NCBI GenBank assembly: GCA_002396665.1
Contig: DGYJ01000029.1
Location: forward strand, 16,183 to 30,913
Reading direction: 5' to 3'
Origin: Bdellovibrionaceae bacterium UBA5009
Lineage (GTDB): Bacteria > Bdellovibrionota > Bdellovibrionia > Bdellovibrionales > Bdellovibrionaceae
DNA length: 14,731 bases
The stretch's first letter is position 1. Each line of letters opens with the position of its first letter. Both the position numbers and the translations under genes were made by a program. The notes under the pieces are model-generated. The model did no database searches. It saw only the letters and a list, made by a program, of their open reading frames with translations, and had not been told where the DNA came from. This document shows, piece by piece, positions 6,280-13,475 of this stretch.

Positions 6280-7221
6280 ATGAAAAATACAGCTCAAACG
6301 AATGATTTTGGTAAAATTGATTTTGTCGGCAAGTCTTGGCTTTTTGGTGGGATATCATTAGCCCTTGTTATTGTGTCCATGATTTACATCGCTGCCCGTG
6401 GAATCACCTACGGAATTGATTTTCGTGGAGGAACTGAATTTCAAGTGAAATTTGGCGAGACTGTAACCATCGATCAAGTTCGTGCCGTGGTTGCCGATTT
6501 GAAATTAGGCGATGTGGGTGTGCAAAGCATTGGTGATACAAAAGAATTTTTGATTCGCTTTCAAGGACACAAAGGTGCTACGGATAAAGAAACCAACACC
6601 ATGTTGAACGAATCCATTGCGAAATTGAAAACTGACATCGAGACTCAGTTTAAAGATCAACGTCCAGAAATATTGCGGGTTGATACTGTTGGTCCCCAAG
6701 TCGGTGCTGAACTTAAGCGGAATGGCTTCTTGGCAGTCTTCTATTGTCTGCTTGTGATTTTGATCTACGTGGCAGTTCGTTTCGACTACAAATATTCACC
6801 TGGAGCAGTGCTGTGTCTATTCCATGATGCAGTAATCACTTTAGCGATTTTTATCTTTGTTGGTAAAGAAGTGAATATTCCTGTTCTTGCTGCGATCATG
6901 ACCCTGATTGGTTATTCGTTGAATGATACCATTGTGGTTTTTGACCGTATTCGCGAGACTGAAGATCACTATAAAGACAAGCCTTACTCTTTTGTTATTA
7001 ATAAATCGATCAATGATATGATGATCAGAACATTGATCACATCTGGGACGACATTCACATCAGCAATGTGTTTGTATTTATTTGCTGGTGGAACTGTTTC
7101 TGATATCGCTTTTGCCATTGCCATCGGTATTTTCTTTGGAACTTACTCTTCGATTTACGTAGCAGCGCCATTGATTCTAGTTATGGAAAAATTGACGGGT
7201 ATGCGACAACAACAGGCTTAA
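6280..7221 (+). CDS. secF: Protein translocase subunit SecF
   Basis: SecF pairs with SecD in the inner membrane. The 313 residues carry a first helix at about 18-38, YGIDFRGG (44-51), a small periplasmic domain, VGPQVG (137-142), helices at about 149-167, 175-194 and 198-214, the signature GYSLNDTIVVFDRIRE (211-226) with D216, and two further helices (about 253-270 and 276-300). The gene starts 8 bases after the secD stop with a GAGGG ribosome-binding site overlapping that stop (from 6271), so the two proteins are probably made in step. Length and motifs are normal for the family. Confidence 0.97.
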   Translation: MKNTAQTNDFGKIDFVGKSWLFGGISLALVIVSMIYIAARGITYGIDFRGGTEFQVKFGETVTIDQVRAVVADLKLGDVGVQSIGDTKEFLIRFQGHKGATDKETNTMLNESIAKLKTDIETQFKDQRPEILRVDTVGPQVGAELKRNGFLAVFYCLLVILIYVAVRFDYKYSPGAVLCLFHDAVITLAIFIFVGKEVNIPVLAAIMTLIGYSLNDTIVVFDRIRETEDHYKDKPYSFVINKSINDMMIRTLITSGTTFTSAMCLYLFAGGTVSDIAFAIAIGIFFGTYSSIYVAAPLILVMEKLTGMRQQQA

Positions 7222-7232
7222 GGAACTCTTTG

Positions 7233-9047
7233 ATGAAGAAGCTTTGGGTGAAAAGGGAGGATCAAAAACCTCCCTTTGACTTATCAAGACCATTATCTGA
7301 TGCAGACAAATCAAGTCTGCGTGGTCTTAGTGATTACCCAATTTTTTTTCAAAAACTTCTTTTAGCTCGCGGGATTCAAGATCCTCTTCAAATTAAAAAT
7401 ATTCTTTACCCCGAGGTGTCTGGACTCAAAGATCCAATGACTATATTGGGGATGGATCTTGCCGTTGAAAGAATTGTTAAAGCCTTCAAAAATGATGAGC
7501 TGATTTGCATTTACACGGATTTTGATCTTGATGGGACCTCTGGCCTTGCGCTTTTGAAGTTTGGCCTTGAAGGATTAGGATTTAAAAAAATAACCTGGAT
7601 GCAGCCTCGGCGTTTAGCTGAAGGTTATGGTTTTCACGCCTCCTTGGTCGATGAACTTCACACTCAGAATGTACGTCTTATTGTTACTGTGGATGTCGGA
7701 ATTAGTTCCCACTTAGCTGCGGACCGTGCAAAGGAACTTGGTATCGATGTGATAATCACAGATCATCATTTGCCGAGTGAAACACTTCCTCAGGCATTGA
7801 CCATTGTTAATCCGAATCAGCCTGGCGACACTTCGAATCTTGGTTACCTTTGTGGGGCGGGTGTTGCATTTTATCTTTTGCGTGCCCTGAAAAGACGTTT
7901 TTTTGACGACAAAGATCTTCCAAAAAATAATTTTGATTTAAGGCAAGTCTTGGATTTTTTTGCCATTGCCACATTGACAGATATGGTTCCGTTAATTGAG
8001 GACAACCGTGTCCTTGTTAAGCAAGGACTTGTGCAGTTGCAAAATACTCAACGTCCAGCCTTGCGTGCCTTGATGAATGAACTGGAATTGTCTGGCCGTG
8101 AACTCACAAGCCAAGATGTGGCCATGAAGTTAGCGCCTAAGATCAATGCCCTCAGTCGCATGGAAAATGAAATTTTGCCGCGTGATATTTATCTTATTGA
8201 AGACGTTAAAAAAGCCCAAGAAACTATTCATCATGTCTTGCAGAATAATTCAGATCGAGTCCAGCATCAGGCGAAAGCTGAAGAGCTTGCTCAAAAATAT
8301 ATTTCCGAGGACTTAAAGCAGAATGAAGTTGTTTTTGTTTATTCTGAGGAATTTCATCGTGGAATTGTTGGTCTTGTCGCTACTAAGCTTTCACAGACTT
8401 ACAACAAGCCTGCATTTGTTGGTTCTTTAAGTCTTGAAGAGGGAACCATGGTTGGAAGCGCAAGACTTCCAAATCAGGCTTCTGGATGCTTAGTCGAGTC
8501 TCTGGCGGCGGCTTCTCAATATTTAATCCGTTCAGGTGGGCATTCTGCCGCTGCAGGATTCGAGCTTCATAGAAATAATGTAGAGCCAGTGAGAAGTATT
8601 TTGAATGCCTACTTTAAAGAAGCCAGGTTGTTAGATAAACCTCAGGTTTTAAATTTTGATGCTGTCGTTGAGTTAGAAGAAATTGATTTGCAGATGATTC
8701 GATGGTTGGATTTTCTAGGACCCTATGGCGCTCATTTTCAAATCCCATTATTTAGAACAAATCATGTATTTGTAAGTTCGATCAAAGAACTTCGTGGCGG
8801 TCATTTGAAAATCGAAGTTAAAAACAATAAAGGTTTTGTCTTCAAAGATGTCATGTGTTTTTCGCCAACTCCGGATTTAAAAGATTTAATACTTCAAGCT
8901 AGGTATGAAAAAATTGATTTTCTTTTTGAAGTGCAAAAAAATATTTTTAATGGGAATCAAAAAGTACAGCTCATTCTTAAAGAAGCCATGGCCAGTGCCG
9001 ACGAAGAACAAACTTTATCACCAGATCAGGAAGTTGGATTGACATGA
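7233..9047 (+). CDS. recJ: Single-stranded-DNA-specific exonuclease RecJ
   Basis: RecJ is a 5'-3' single-strand DNA exonuclease of the DHH phosphoesterase family, used in recombination and mismatch or excision repair. The protein has 604 residues from the ATG at 7233. A TTG three bases earlier (7230) is an equally in-frame alternative; AAGGA (7220-7224) serves both. Metal-binding motifs: TDFDLDG (95-101), TVDVG with D154, DHH (177-179), and TLTD with D250. KINALSRM (303-310) matches the usual INA-x-x-R block. The DHHA1 domain has GGHSAAAG (435-442), and WLDFLGPYG (491-499) opens the C-terminal OB-like part. The gene is 11 bases after secF, and its stop shares ATGA with the next gene. Confidence 0.95.
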   Translation: MKKLWVKREDQKPPFDLSRPLSDADKSSLRGLSDYPIFFQKLLLARGIQDPLQIKNILYPEVSGLKDPMTILGMDLAVERIVKAFKNDELICIYTDFDLDGTSGLALLKFGLEGLGFKKITWMQPRRLAEGYGFHASLVDELHTQNVRLIVTVDVGISSHLAADRAKELGIDVIITDHHLPSETLPQALTIVNPNQPGDTSNLGYLCGAGVAFYLLRALKRRFFDDKDLPKNNFDLRQVLDFFAIATLTDMVPLIEDNRVLVKQGLVQLQNTQRPALRALMNELELSGRELTSQDVAMKLAPKINALSRMENEILPRDIYLIEDVKKAQETIHHVLQNNSDRVQHQAKAEELAQKYISEDLKQNEVVFVYSEEFHRGIVGLVATKLSQTYNKPAFVGSLSLEEGTMVGSARLPNQASGCLVESLAAASQYLIRSGGHSAAAGFELHRNNVEPVRSILNAYFKEARLLDKPQVLNFDAVVELEEIDLQMIRWLDFLGPYGAHFQIPLFRTNHVFVSSIKELRGGHLKIEVKNNKGFVFKDVMCFSPTPDLKDLILQARYEKIDFLFEVQKNIFNGNQKVQLILKEAMASADEEQTLSPDQEVGLT

Positions 9048-9355
9048 CTCATAAGATGAACTCAAAAAAAGCAAAAAATAAAATTCGATCCAAATCAAAA
9101 AGCATCAAAGCCGAAAAGACTAAGAACACTAGAAAAAAAGTAATTGCGAAAAAGGCAAATCTGAAAAAAAACTCTTCAGTGAGCTTGCGTAAAAAAATGT
9201 CGAGCAAAAAAAATGCGGCTGTAAAAAAAGCCAAAGAAATGGTTCTTTCATCAAAAAAAGTCATAGATAATATGCTGCCAGAGATGGCCCAACAGATTTT
9301 AGCCAGGGCCCAGGCCATCAGTGAACAATTGAAAAAGAAGGTGAATTCAAAATGA
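9044..9355 (+). CDS. Lysine-rich basic protein, unknown function (histone H1-like composition)
   Basis: A 103-residue protein with 29 lysines and 4 arginines. Residues 1-68 are a low-complexity, probably disordered, Lys/Ser/Ala/Asn region with repeated KK pairs. Residues 69-98 (from SSKKVIDNMLPEM) look like an amphipathic helix. The composition is that of H1-like or other nucleic-acid-binding tails, so DNA or RNA binding is a guess from charge alone. It is coupled on both sides: its ATG overlaps the recJ stop (ATGA, 9044-9047) and its stop overlaps the queC start (ATGA, 9352-9355). A second in-frame ATG at 9056 is possible, as neither has a strong ribosome-binding site. The frame is packed with A7-A8 runs, which may cause polymerase slippage. 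The tight overlaps support a real gene despite the simple sequence. Confidence 0.7.
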   Translation: MTHKMNSKKAKNKIRSKSKSIKAEKTKNTRKKVIAKKANLKKNSSVSLRKKMSSKKNAAVKKAKEMVLSSKKVIDNMLPEMAQQILARAQAISEQLKKKVNSK

Positions 9356-10044
9356 AATCAAGGGTTGTTGTGCTGCTTTCCGCTGGTCTAGATTCAACTG
9401 TGAATCTTTTCGAGAGTTATGCGCAAGACGACATTCAATTGGTTTTAACTTTTGATTATGGTCAAAGGGCTGCGGGTCAGGAAATTCAAAAATCTCAGCA
9501 AATCTGCAAATCGTTAAATTTGAAACATAAGACTTTAAATATTTCTTTTACTAAAGAGTTCGGCAAATCTTCATTGATTGATTCAAAACACAAAGTGCCA
9601 ACTGGGTCTGAGGTTCAAATTGATCATATTCAAACTTCCACGGACACTGCTAAATCTGTTTGGGTTCCGAATCGTAATGGTATTTTTTTAAATATTGCTG
9701 CAGGATTTGCGGAATCGCTTAATGCGGATTTCGTTGTCCCAGGATTTAATAAAGAAGAAGCTGTGACTTTTCCTGACAATTCGGAAGAGTTCATGCAGAA
9801 ATTGGATTCAAGCTTCTTTTTTTCGACTTCAAATCATGTCAAAGTCAAATGTCACACAGTAAGGCTTGATAAAACTCAAATCGTAAAGCGGGCCAAAGAG
9901 CTCAAGGTTCCGTTTGATTTGATTTGGCCATGCTATTTCGATGGCGATAAGTGGTGTGGTCAGTGTGAATCCTGTCAGCGTTCTTTACGTGCTTTGCGAG
10001 CCAATGGTGTCGATGCTGATGGTTTTGTAATTTCTAAAAAATAA
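9352..10044 (+). CDS. queC: 7-cyano-7-deazaguanine (preQ0) synthase QueC
   Basis: QueC converts 7-carboxy-7-deazaguanine to preQ0 using ATP and ammonia, an early step of queuosine synthesis. The 230 residues include the PP-loop SAGLDS (10-15), FDYGQR (34-39), VPNRNGIFLNIAA (105-117) and a C-terminal zinc site C194, C202, C205, C208, close to the E. coli arrangement. The PP-loop normally reads SGGxDS, so the first glycine is alanine here. The rest of the protein looks intact and active. It overlaps the stop of the Lys-rich gene by ATGA, with AAGG (9338-9341) upstream. It sits in the same array as queA and tgt. Genes for the earlier steps (QueD, QueE) and for QueF are not in this window. Confidence 0.94.
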   Translation: MKSRVVVLLSAGLDSTVNLFESYAQDDIQLVLTFDYGQRAAGQEIQKSQQICKSLNLKHKTLNISFTKEFGKSSLIDSKHKVPTGSEVQIDHIQTSTDTAKSVWVPNRNGIFLNIAAGFAESLNADFVVPGFNKEEAVTFPDNSEEFMQKLDSSFFFSTSNHVKVKCHTVRLDKTQIVKRAKELKVPFDLIWPCYFDGDKWCGQCESCQRSLRALRANGVDADGFVISKK

Positions 10045-10063
10045 TTTTGACGAAGGATTATTT

Positions 10064-10621
10064 GTGAAAAATTTATTTATTTCTCGAAAAATGAAATACA
10101 CTGGGGATCAACTCAGTCCACTTTTTGCCTATATGAATTTTGATTTGGCCGGGGATTCGATTATTTCTTGGACTGGAGCCTGTGATGTTTCATTTGAACA
10201 TATGGTTGATGGCGAAGATCTTAAGGTTTCGTCCCTTATTAAAGCAGATAAAATGTTGCATTTTATTGTCGAAGTATTTGATCGTGAATTATTTTCTGCT
10301 GTTCTTTTGCAAAGAATTTTCGCTTCAATTGCTAAGGATATTATCGAGACATTAAACCCATCTGTGAAATTGGTTCGTGATGGCGATGATCTATTCTATA
10401 AAAATGGAAAGTTAAGTATCAGTATTGCCAGTCGATCTGTTATGTCTTGCCAAGTTCATTTTGCATTGAATATTTCTAATTCAGGAACTCCTGTGAAGAC
10501 CTCTTGTCTGGAAGATTTAAAAATCAAGCCCGAGCAATTTTCAAAACTGATGATGAAAAAATTTATTGAAGAGTATGAGTCCGTACGTTTTGCCACTCAG
10601 AAAGTCAGACCCCTAGCTTAG
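10064..10621 (+). CDS. DUF366 family protein
   Basis: A 185-residue soluble protein. The blocks DSIISWTGACDV (35-46), a central MVDGEDL, MLHFIVEVFDRELF, LLQRIF, RDGDDLFYKNGKLSISIA and a C-terminal GTPVKTSCLEDL followed by KVR match my memory of DUF366 (PF04017), found in archaea and scattered bacteria. I recall that a Pyrococcus member of this family has a fold like class II aminoacyl-tRNA synthetase or biotin ligase; I could not check this here. The biochemical function is not known to me. The start is GTG 10064 with AAGGA (10053-10057) 6 bases upstream. It follows queC by 19 bases and ends the plus-strand array, so a role near 7-deazaguanine or tRNA metabolism is possible (inference from neighbours). 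Its stop is 6 bases from the end of the convergent gene. Confidence 0.8.
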   Translation: MKNLFISRKMKYTGDQLSPLFAYMNFDLAGDSIISWTGACDVSFEHMVDGEDLKVSSLIKADKMLHFIVEVFDRELFSAVLLQRIFASIAKDIIETLNPSVKLVRDGDDLFYKNGKLSISIASRSVMSCQVHFALNISNSGTPVKTSCLEDLKIKPEQFSKLMMKKFIEEYESVRFATQKVRPLA

Positions 10622-10627
10622 ACGTTG

Positions 10628-12259
10628 TTACTCTCCGCTGCTACTGCTGGCTCGAATGCTTTGGTTCACATTGTAGGCGTGGTTACAGAGAAGGCTTGCG
10701 ATTCTTCTGTATTCGCTTAAAAGATCAAGGTGGATCGTGCTGGTGTTGATGGAATCCTTAAAGCCCTGATTTAGTCTTCCGATATGATTTTCACGAAGTC
10801 CAAATTCAAGTTTAGCAAGGTCTCTTTTCATCTGAATAGCCTGTGGGGCCAATTCTTTATTTTGATAGGCGTTCACTGCAAGGGCCGCCAACTGGGATAC
10901 TGTTTTGTGCATTTCTTGAATTTCGCACCAGTCGTCATTGAAGAACTCAAGCTTGAGTGCATTTTTTTTAATAGCAAGAGCAGTTATGTTGATGTCGATG
11001 GCATCAGCGGCACGTTCTAGATCTGATATAAACATGATCAGGCTCATGATGTTTTGATGGACGGCCGTGCTGCTTTTGTTCGCATGATCCAGCAAAAACA
11101 TTTTTACTTCTCGGTATAAAAAGTCGACTTTGTTATCCCGCTCTTTGATGGACTCAAGCAAGATCGGATCTTGGCGTTCAAACAGTTTGATTGAATCTTT
11201 CAGCATAGTTTGAACAATGTCTGCTGTTCTCATGATTTCGCGCTGACCGTAGGAAATGGCCAGGGCTGAACTTTGATAATTATTCTGTCTTAAAAATTCT
11301 GTGCCAAATTCACTACTGGGGTCTTTTGGAAACATTTTTTCAATGAGCTCGGCCCCTTTGTTGATAAACGGAAAGAAGGCGGCAGCAGAAATTAAATTAA
11401 AAATCAGATGGCCGTTGGCGATAACGCGGCTTTGAGTCGCGTTGAAGCTTTCAAGAAATTGTAAAAACAAATCTGTGAATGGGTAGATGATGATTACGCT
11501 CAGTGTTTTGTAGAAAAAGTGAGCCCAGGCCACTTGTTTACCGACATAGTTGCTACCAACAGCTGCCAATATGGCTGTGAAGGTGGTTCCCACATTTGCT
11601 CCGTACACCCAGATCATTGCATCTTGCAGGCTGATGGCACCTGCCATAGCTAAGCTCATGGCAAGACCAATGGTGACAGCGCTCGAGTGCACGAGGGCGC
11701 AAAAAGACATTGAAATAATCAAAGAATAAATTTGGTTTTCACGAATTTGTGAAAATAGATCTGTTAAAAGTGGATTCGCTGCCAAGGTATGGGCCGAGGT
11801 CGAAATCATATTCAGACCTAAAAACAAAAGACCAAAACCCATAAAAATTGTTCCATAATTTTTAAAGGTCGGGGATTTGTTGATAAAATAAACAACAAAA
11901 CCAACTAAAAAAAGTGGCAGTGATATGGGTGCTAAGTTAAAGCTGATCAACTGGACAGTCAGTGTTGATCCAATGGCAGTACCAATGATCACGCCCATGA
12001 CTTGTCGTAAGCTGATCACCCGTGCAGATCCAAGGCCAACAAGCATTGATGTGACGGCACCTGAACTTTGCAAGATCGTTGTGATGGCGACACCAACTGA
12101 AATTGCTAAAAAACGACTATCTGAAAGTTTGTTTAAAAGTTTTGTAATTTTTTGGGCCAATAGTTTTTCTAAGGATTGGCTGGCCAAAGTCATTCCATAG
12201 AGGAAGAGCGCGACCCCTGCAATGAGAATAATAAAAACTGAGTTTCCGGTATTGATCAT
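10628..12259 (-). CDS. Na+/phosphate cotransporter-like membrane protein with C-terminal PhoU-like domain
   Basis: The protein has 543 residues from the ATG at 12259. The frame is open further upstream (to 12409), but that stretch overlaps the preceding gene, and AGGA lies 6 bases before 12259. The N-terminal ~310 residues are hydrophobic with the two inverted half-repeats of the Na/Pi-cotransporter (PF02690) family: QSSGA (64-68) and GTAIGST (93-99), then HSSA (191-194) and GANVGTT (220-226). The usual QSSS motif is altered in both halves, to QSSG and HSSA, so substrate may differ from phosphate. Residues about 335-535 are helical and resemble PhoU, which normally links phosphate uptake to signalling. 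The tail ends SSSSGE. It lies 8 bases after the DUF1275 gene, probably one operon. Confidence 0.87.
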   Translation of the reverse strand: MINTGNSVFIILIAGVALFLYGMTLASQSLEKLLAQKITKLLNKLSDSRFLAISVGVAITTILQSSGAVTSMLVGLGSARVISLRQVMGVIIGTAIGSTLTVQLISFNLAPISLPLFLVGFVVYFINKSPTFKNYGTIFMGFGLLFLGLNMISTSAHTLAANPLLTDLFSQIRENQIYSLIISMSFCALVHSSAVTIGLAMSLAMAGAISLQDAMIWVYGANVGTTFTAILAAVGSNYVGKQVAWAHFFYKTLSVIIIYPFTDLFLQFLESFNATQSRVIANGHLIFNLISAAAFFPFINKGAELIEKMFPKDPSSEFGTEFLRQNNYQSSALAISYGQREIMRTADIVQTMLKDSIKLFERQDPILLESIKERDNKVDFLYREVKMFLLDHANKSSTAVHQNIMSLIMFISDLERAADAIDINITALAIKKNALKLEFFNDDWCEIQEMHKTVSQLAALAVNAYQNKELAPQAIQMKRDLAKLEFGLRENHIGRLNQGFKDSINTSTIHLDLLSEYRRIASLLCNHAYNVNQSIRASSSSGE

Positions 12260-12267
12260 GATTCTTC

Positions 12268-13026
12268 CTAATTCGCGTTGTACAAGCGGTGTTTTTCTTG
12301 GGCCTGTTTGTCGGCCGAGTGACTTAAGTAAGTTAGTAGTGCGCAAATAATGAGCGGAATGATAAAGCCACCATACTGCGCATATATAAAAATAGAAGCA
12401 GATATCCACGAACCAAGGATGAACGAGCTGATGATCCCGATCCGCATCCAGTTGGCTTTAATTTCTTCATTCCTAGATTTTCTATAGGCTCTAGAAAACA
12501 ATCGAGTAATGCCAATTCCTAAATCCGTTGTAATCCCAGTCAAGTGAGTGGTGCGAACAACAGCCCCAGAGGCAGAAGTTACAGTTGCGTTTTGCAACCC
12601 ACTGGTCAGACAAAGTAAGGCAAGAAGGGTGTAGTCTTGTGCGATGGAAACTTCTCCTCCGAAATCTCCGAAGAAATTCATTTGTCCGAGGGTGAAAATA
12701 ATCGCTACAAATGAAAACATTAAGAAAAAAACTGCGGTGTAGTAAGGTTTTAGATGAAGGTTAATTCTTCGATCGACTAGATAAGCTGAAAGTATATTGC
12801 CGACCAGAAAAAAAATTGGAACTGTGACGATTCCAATTGCCGTAGTGAGGTGACCTTGGGCGATCTCGGATCCAAAAAGTGTCGCAAAACCTGTTGTGTG
12901 GGTAACGAAGCGATGGCAAGCCAAGAATCCGCCAGTGTTCAGTGTTCCGGCTTGAAAGGCCATGATGAACCAAATCACCATATTTTGTTGAGAGTAAGTA
13001 GAAAGATTGATTTTACCGGAAAACAT
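12268..13026 (-). CDS. DUF1275 (YoaK-like) family membrane protein
   Basis: A 252-residue polytopic inner-membrane protein. Family traits: AGTLNTGGFLA (26-36) then HTTGFATLFG (43-52), corresponding to the usual Gly-rich and TGN blocks, and LTSGLQNA (140-147) with RTTHLTGITTDLG (158-170). Membrane helices are likely at about 17-35, 62-84, 96-114, 131-149, 195-215 and 218-236. The C-terminus is cytoplasmic-like and charged. Its function in general is unknown; transport has been suggested for the family. The start ATG at 13026 has no clear Shine-Dalgarno. Only 29 bases separate it from the divergent Nudix gene. It is followed after 8 bases by the Na/Pi-type transporter, so the two may act in one uptake process (inference). 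Confidence 0.85.
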   Translation of the reverse strand: MFSGKINLSTYSQQNMVIWFIMAFQAGTLNTGGFLACHRFVTHTTGFATLFGSEIAQGHLTTAIGIVTVPIFFLVGNILSAYLVDRRINLHLKPYYTAVFFLMFSFVAIIFTLGQMNFFGDFGGEVSIAQDYTLLALLCLTSGLQNATVTSASGAVVRTTHLTGITTDLGIGITRLFSRAYRKSRNEEIKANWMRIGIISSFILGSWISASIFIYAQYGGFIIPLIICALLTYLSHSADKQAQEKHRLYNAN

Positions 13027-13035
13027 TTAAATAAT
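13007..13035 (+). promoter_or_regulatory. Candidate promoter of the Nudix-LON gene pair
   Basis: TTGATT (13007-13012; four of six -35 bases) and AATAAT (13030-13035; five of six -10 bases) are separated by exactly 17 bases. Transcription would start near 13042, giving a leader of about 14 bases before the ATG at 13056. The -35 lies inside the start of the divergent DUF1275 gene. Confidence 0.45.
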
Positions 13036-13047
13036 GATATCTGGAGC

Positions 13048-13076
13048 AATGTAGAATGACAAGACCTGGACGTGAA
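13048..13076 (-). promoter_or_regulatory. Weak candidate promoter of the DUF1275-transporter pair
   Basis: On the minus strand TTCACG (13071-13076) and TACATT (13048-13053) lie 17 bases apart, each matching four of six consensus bases. Transcription would begin near 13041, just before the gene at 13026. If both this and the plus-strand promoter are used, the two overlap back to back and could compete. Confidence 0.25.
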
Positions 13077-13475
13077 ATAGAAGTTGTTGGGGCGGTGATT
13101 TTAAAGCCTGGTCCTGTAAAGACAAAGCGTGAAGTTTTGATTGTGCAAAGGCCCTTAAGCGATAAGGGTGGTGGGTTGTGGGAATTTCCAGGTGGTAAGA
13201 TTGAAAATGGCGAATCATCAGAGCAGGCCCTGGTGAGGGAAATTCAAGAAGAGCTTTTTGCGAAAATTAAAATTGTGAAGAAAATTGGACGTCACGAGCA
13301 TCAATACCCAGAACTTAAAGTAAAACTTGAGCTATTTTATGCTGAACTTTTGTCTGATTTTCAACTCGCTGAGCATACGGCCTACCAATGGATTGATTGT
13401 GCAAATATTAAACCTGAAATACTATTAGAAGCCGATCGTCCTTTTTTGAAGATGATACGAACTGAAGAGGTTTAG
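13056..13475 (+). CDS. MutT-like Nudix hydrolase
   Basis: A 139-residue Nudix protein, which would hydrolyse a nucleoside diphosphate linked to another group. The N-terminal part (VVGAVILKPG, then VLIVQRP at 27-33) and WEFPGGKIENGE (42-53) closely resemble MutT, which removes oxidised dGTP. The Nudix box starts at G47, with E53, R61, E62, E65 and E66 in the expected places. The box normally ends EExG, but here it reads EELF, so the glycine is replaced by F68. The catalytic glutamates are intact, so activity is likely. MutT itself is only a guess at substrate. The ATG at 13056 has GGAG (13043-13046) 9 bases upstream. The stop is directly followed by the start of the LON-domain gene. Confidence 0.87.
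   Translation: MTRPGREIEVVGAVILKPGPVKTKREVLIVQRPLSDKGGGLWEFPGGKIENGESSEQALVREIQEELFAKIKIVKKIGRHEHQYPELKVKLELFYAELLSDFQLAEHTAYQWIDCANIKPEILLEADRPFLKMIRTEEV

Noticed and set aside
9049..9318. Phe/Leu-rich 89-codon ORF on the minus strand
   Set aside because: It is simply the complement of the Lys-rich gene (AAA read as TTT), and the plus-strand frame is coupled at both ends to its neighbours.
12260..12409. 50-residue N-terminal extension of the Na/Pi-type transporter
   Set aside because: It overlaps the DUF1275 coding region, starts with no ribosome-binding site, and the ATG at 12259 has a good one and a family-like N-terminus.
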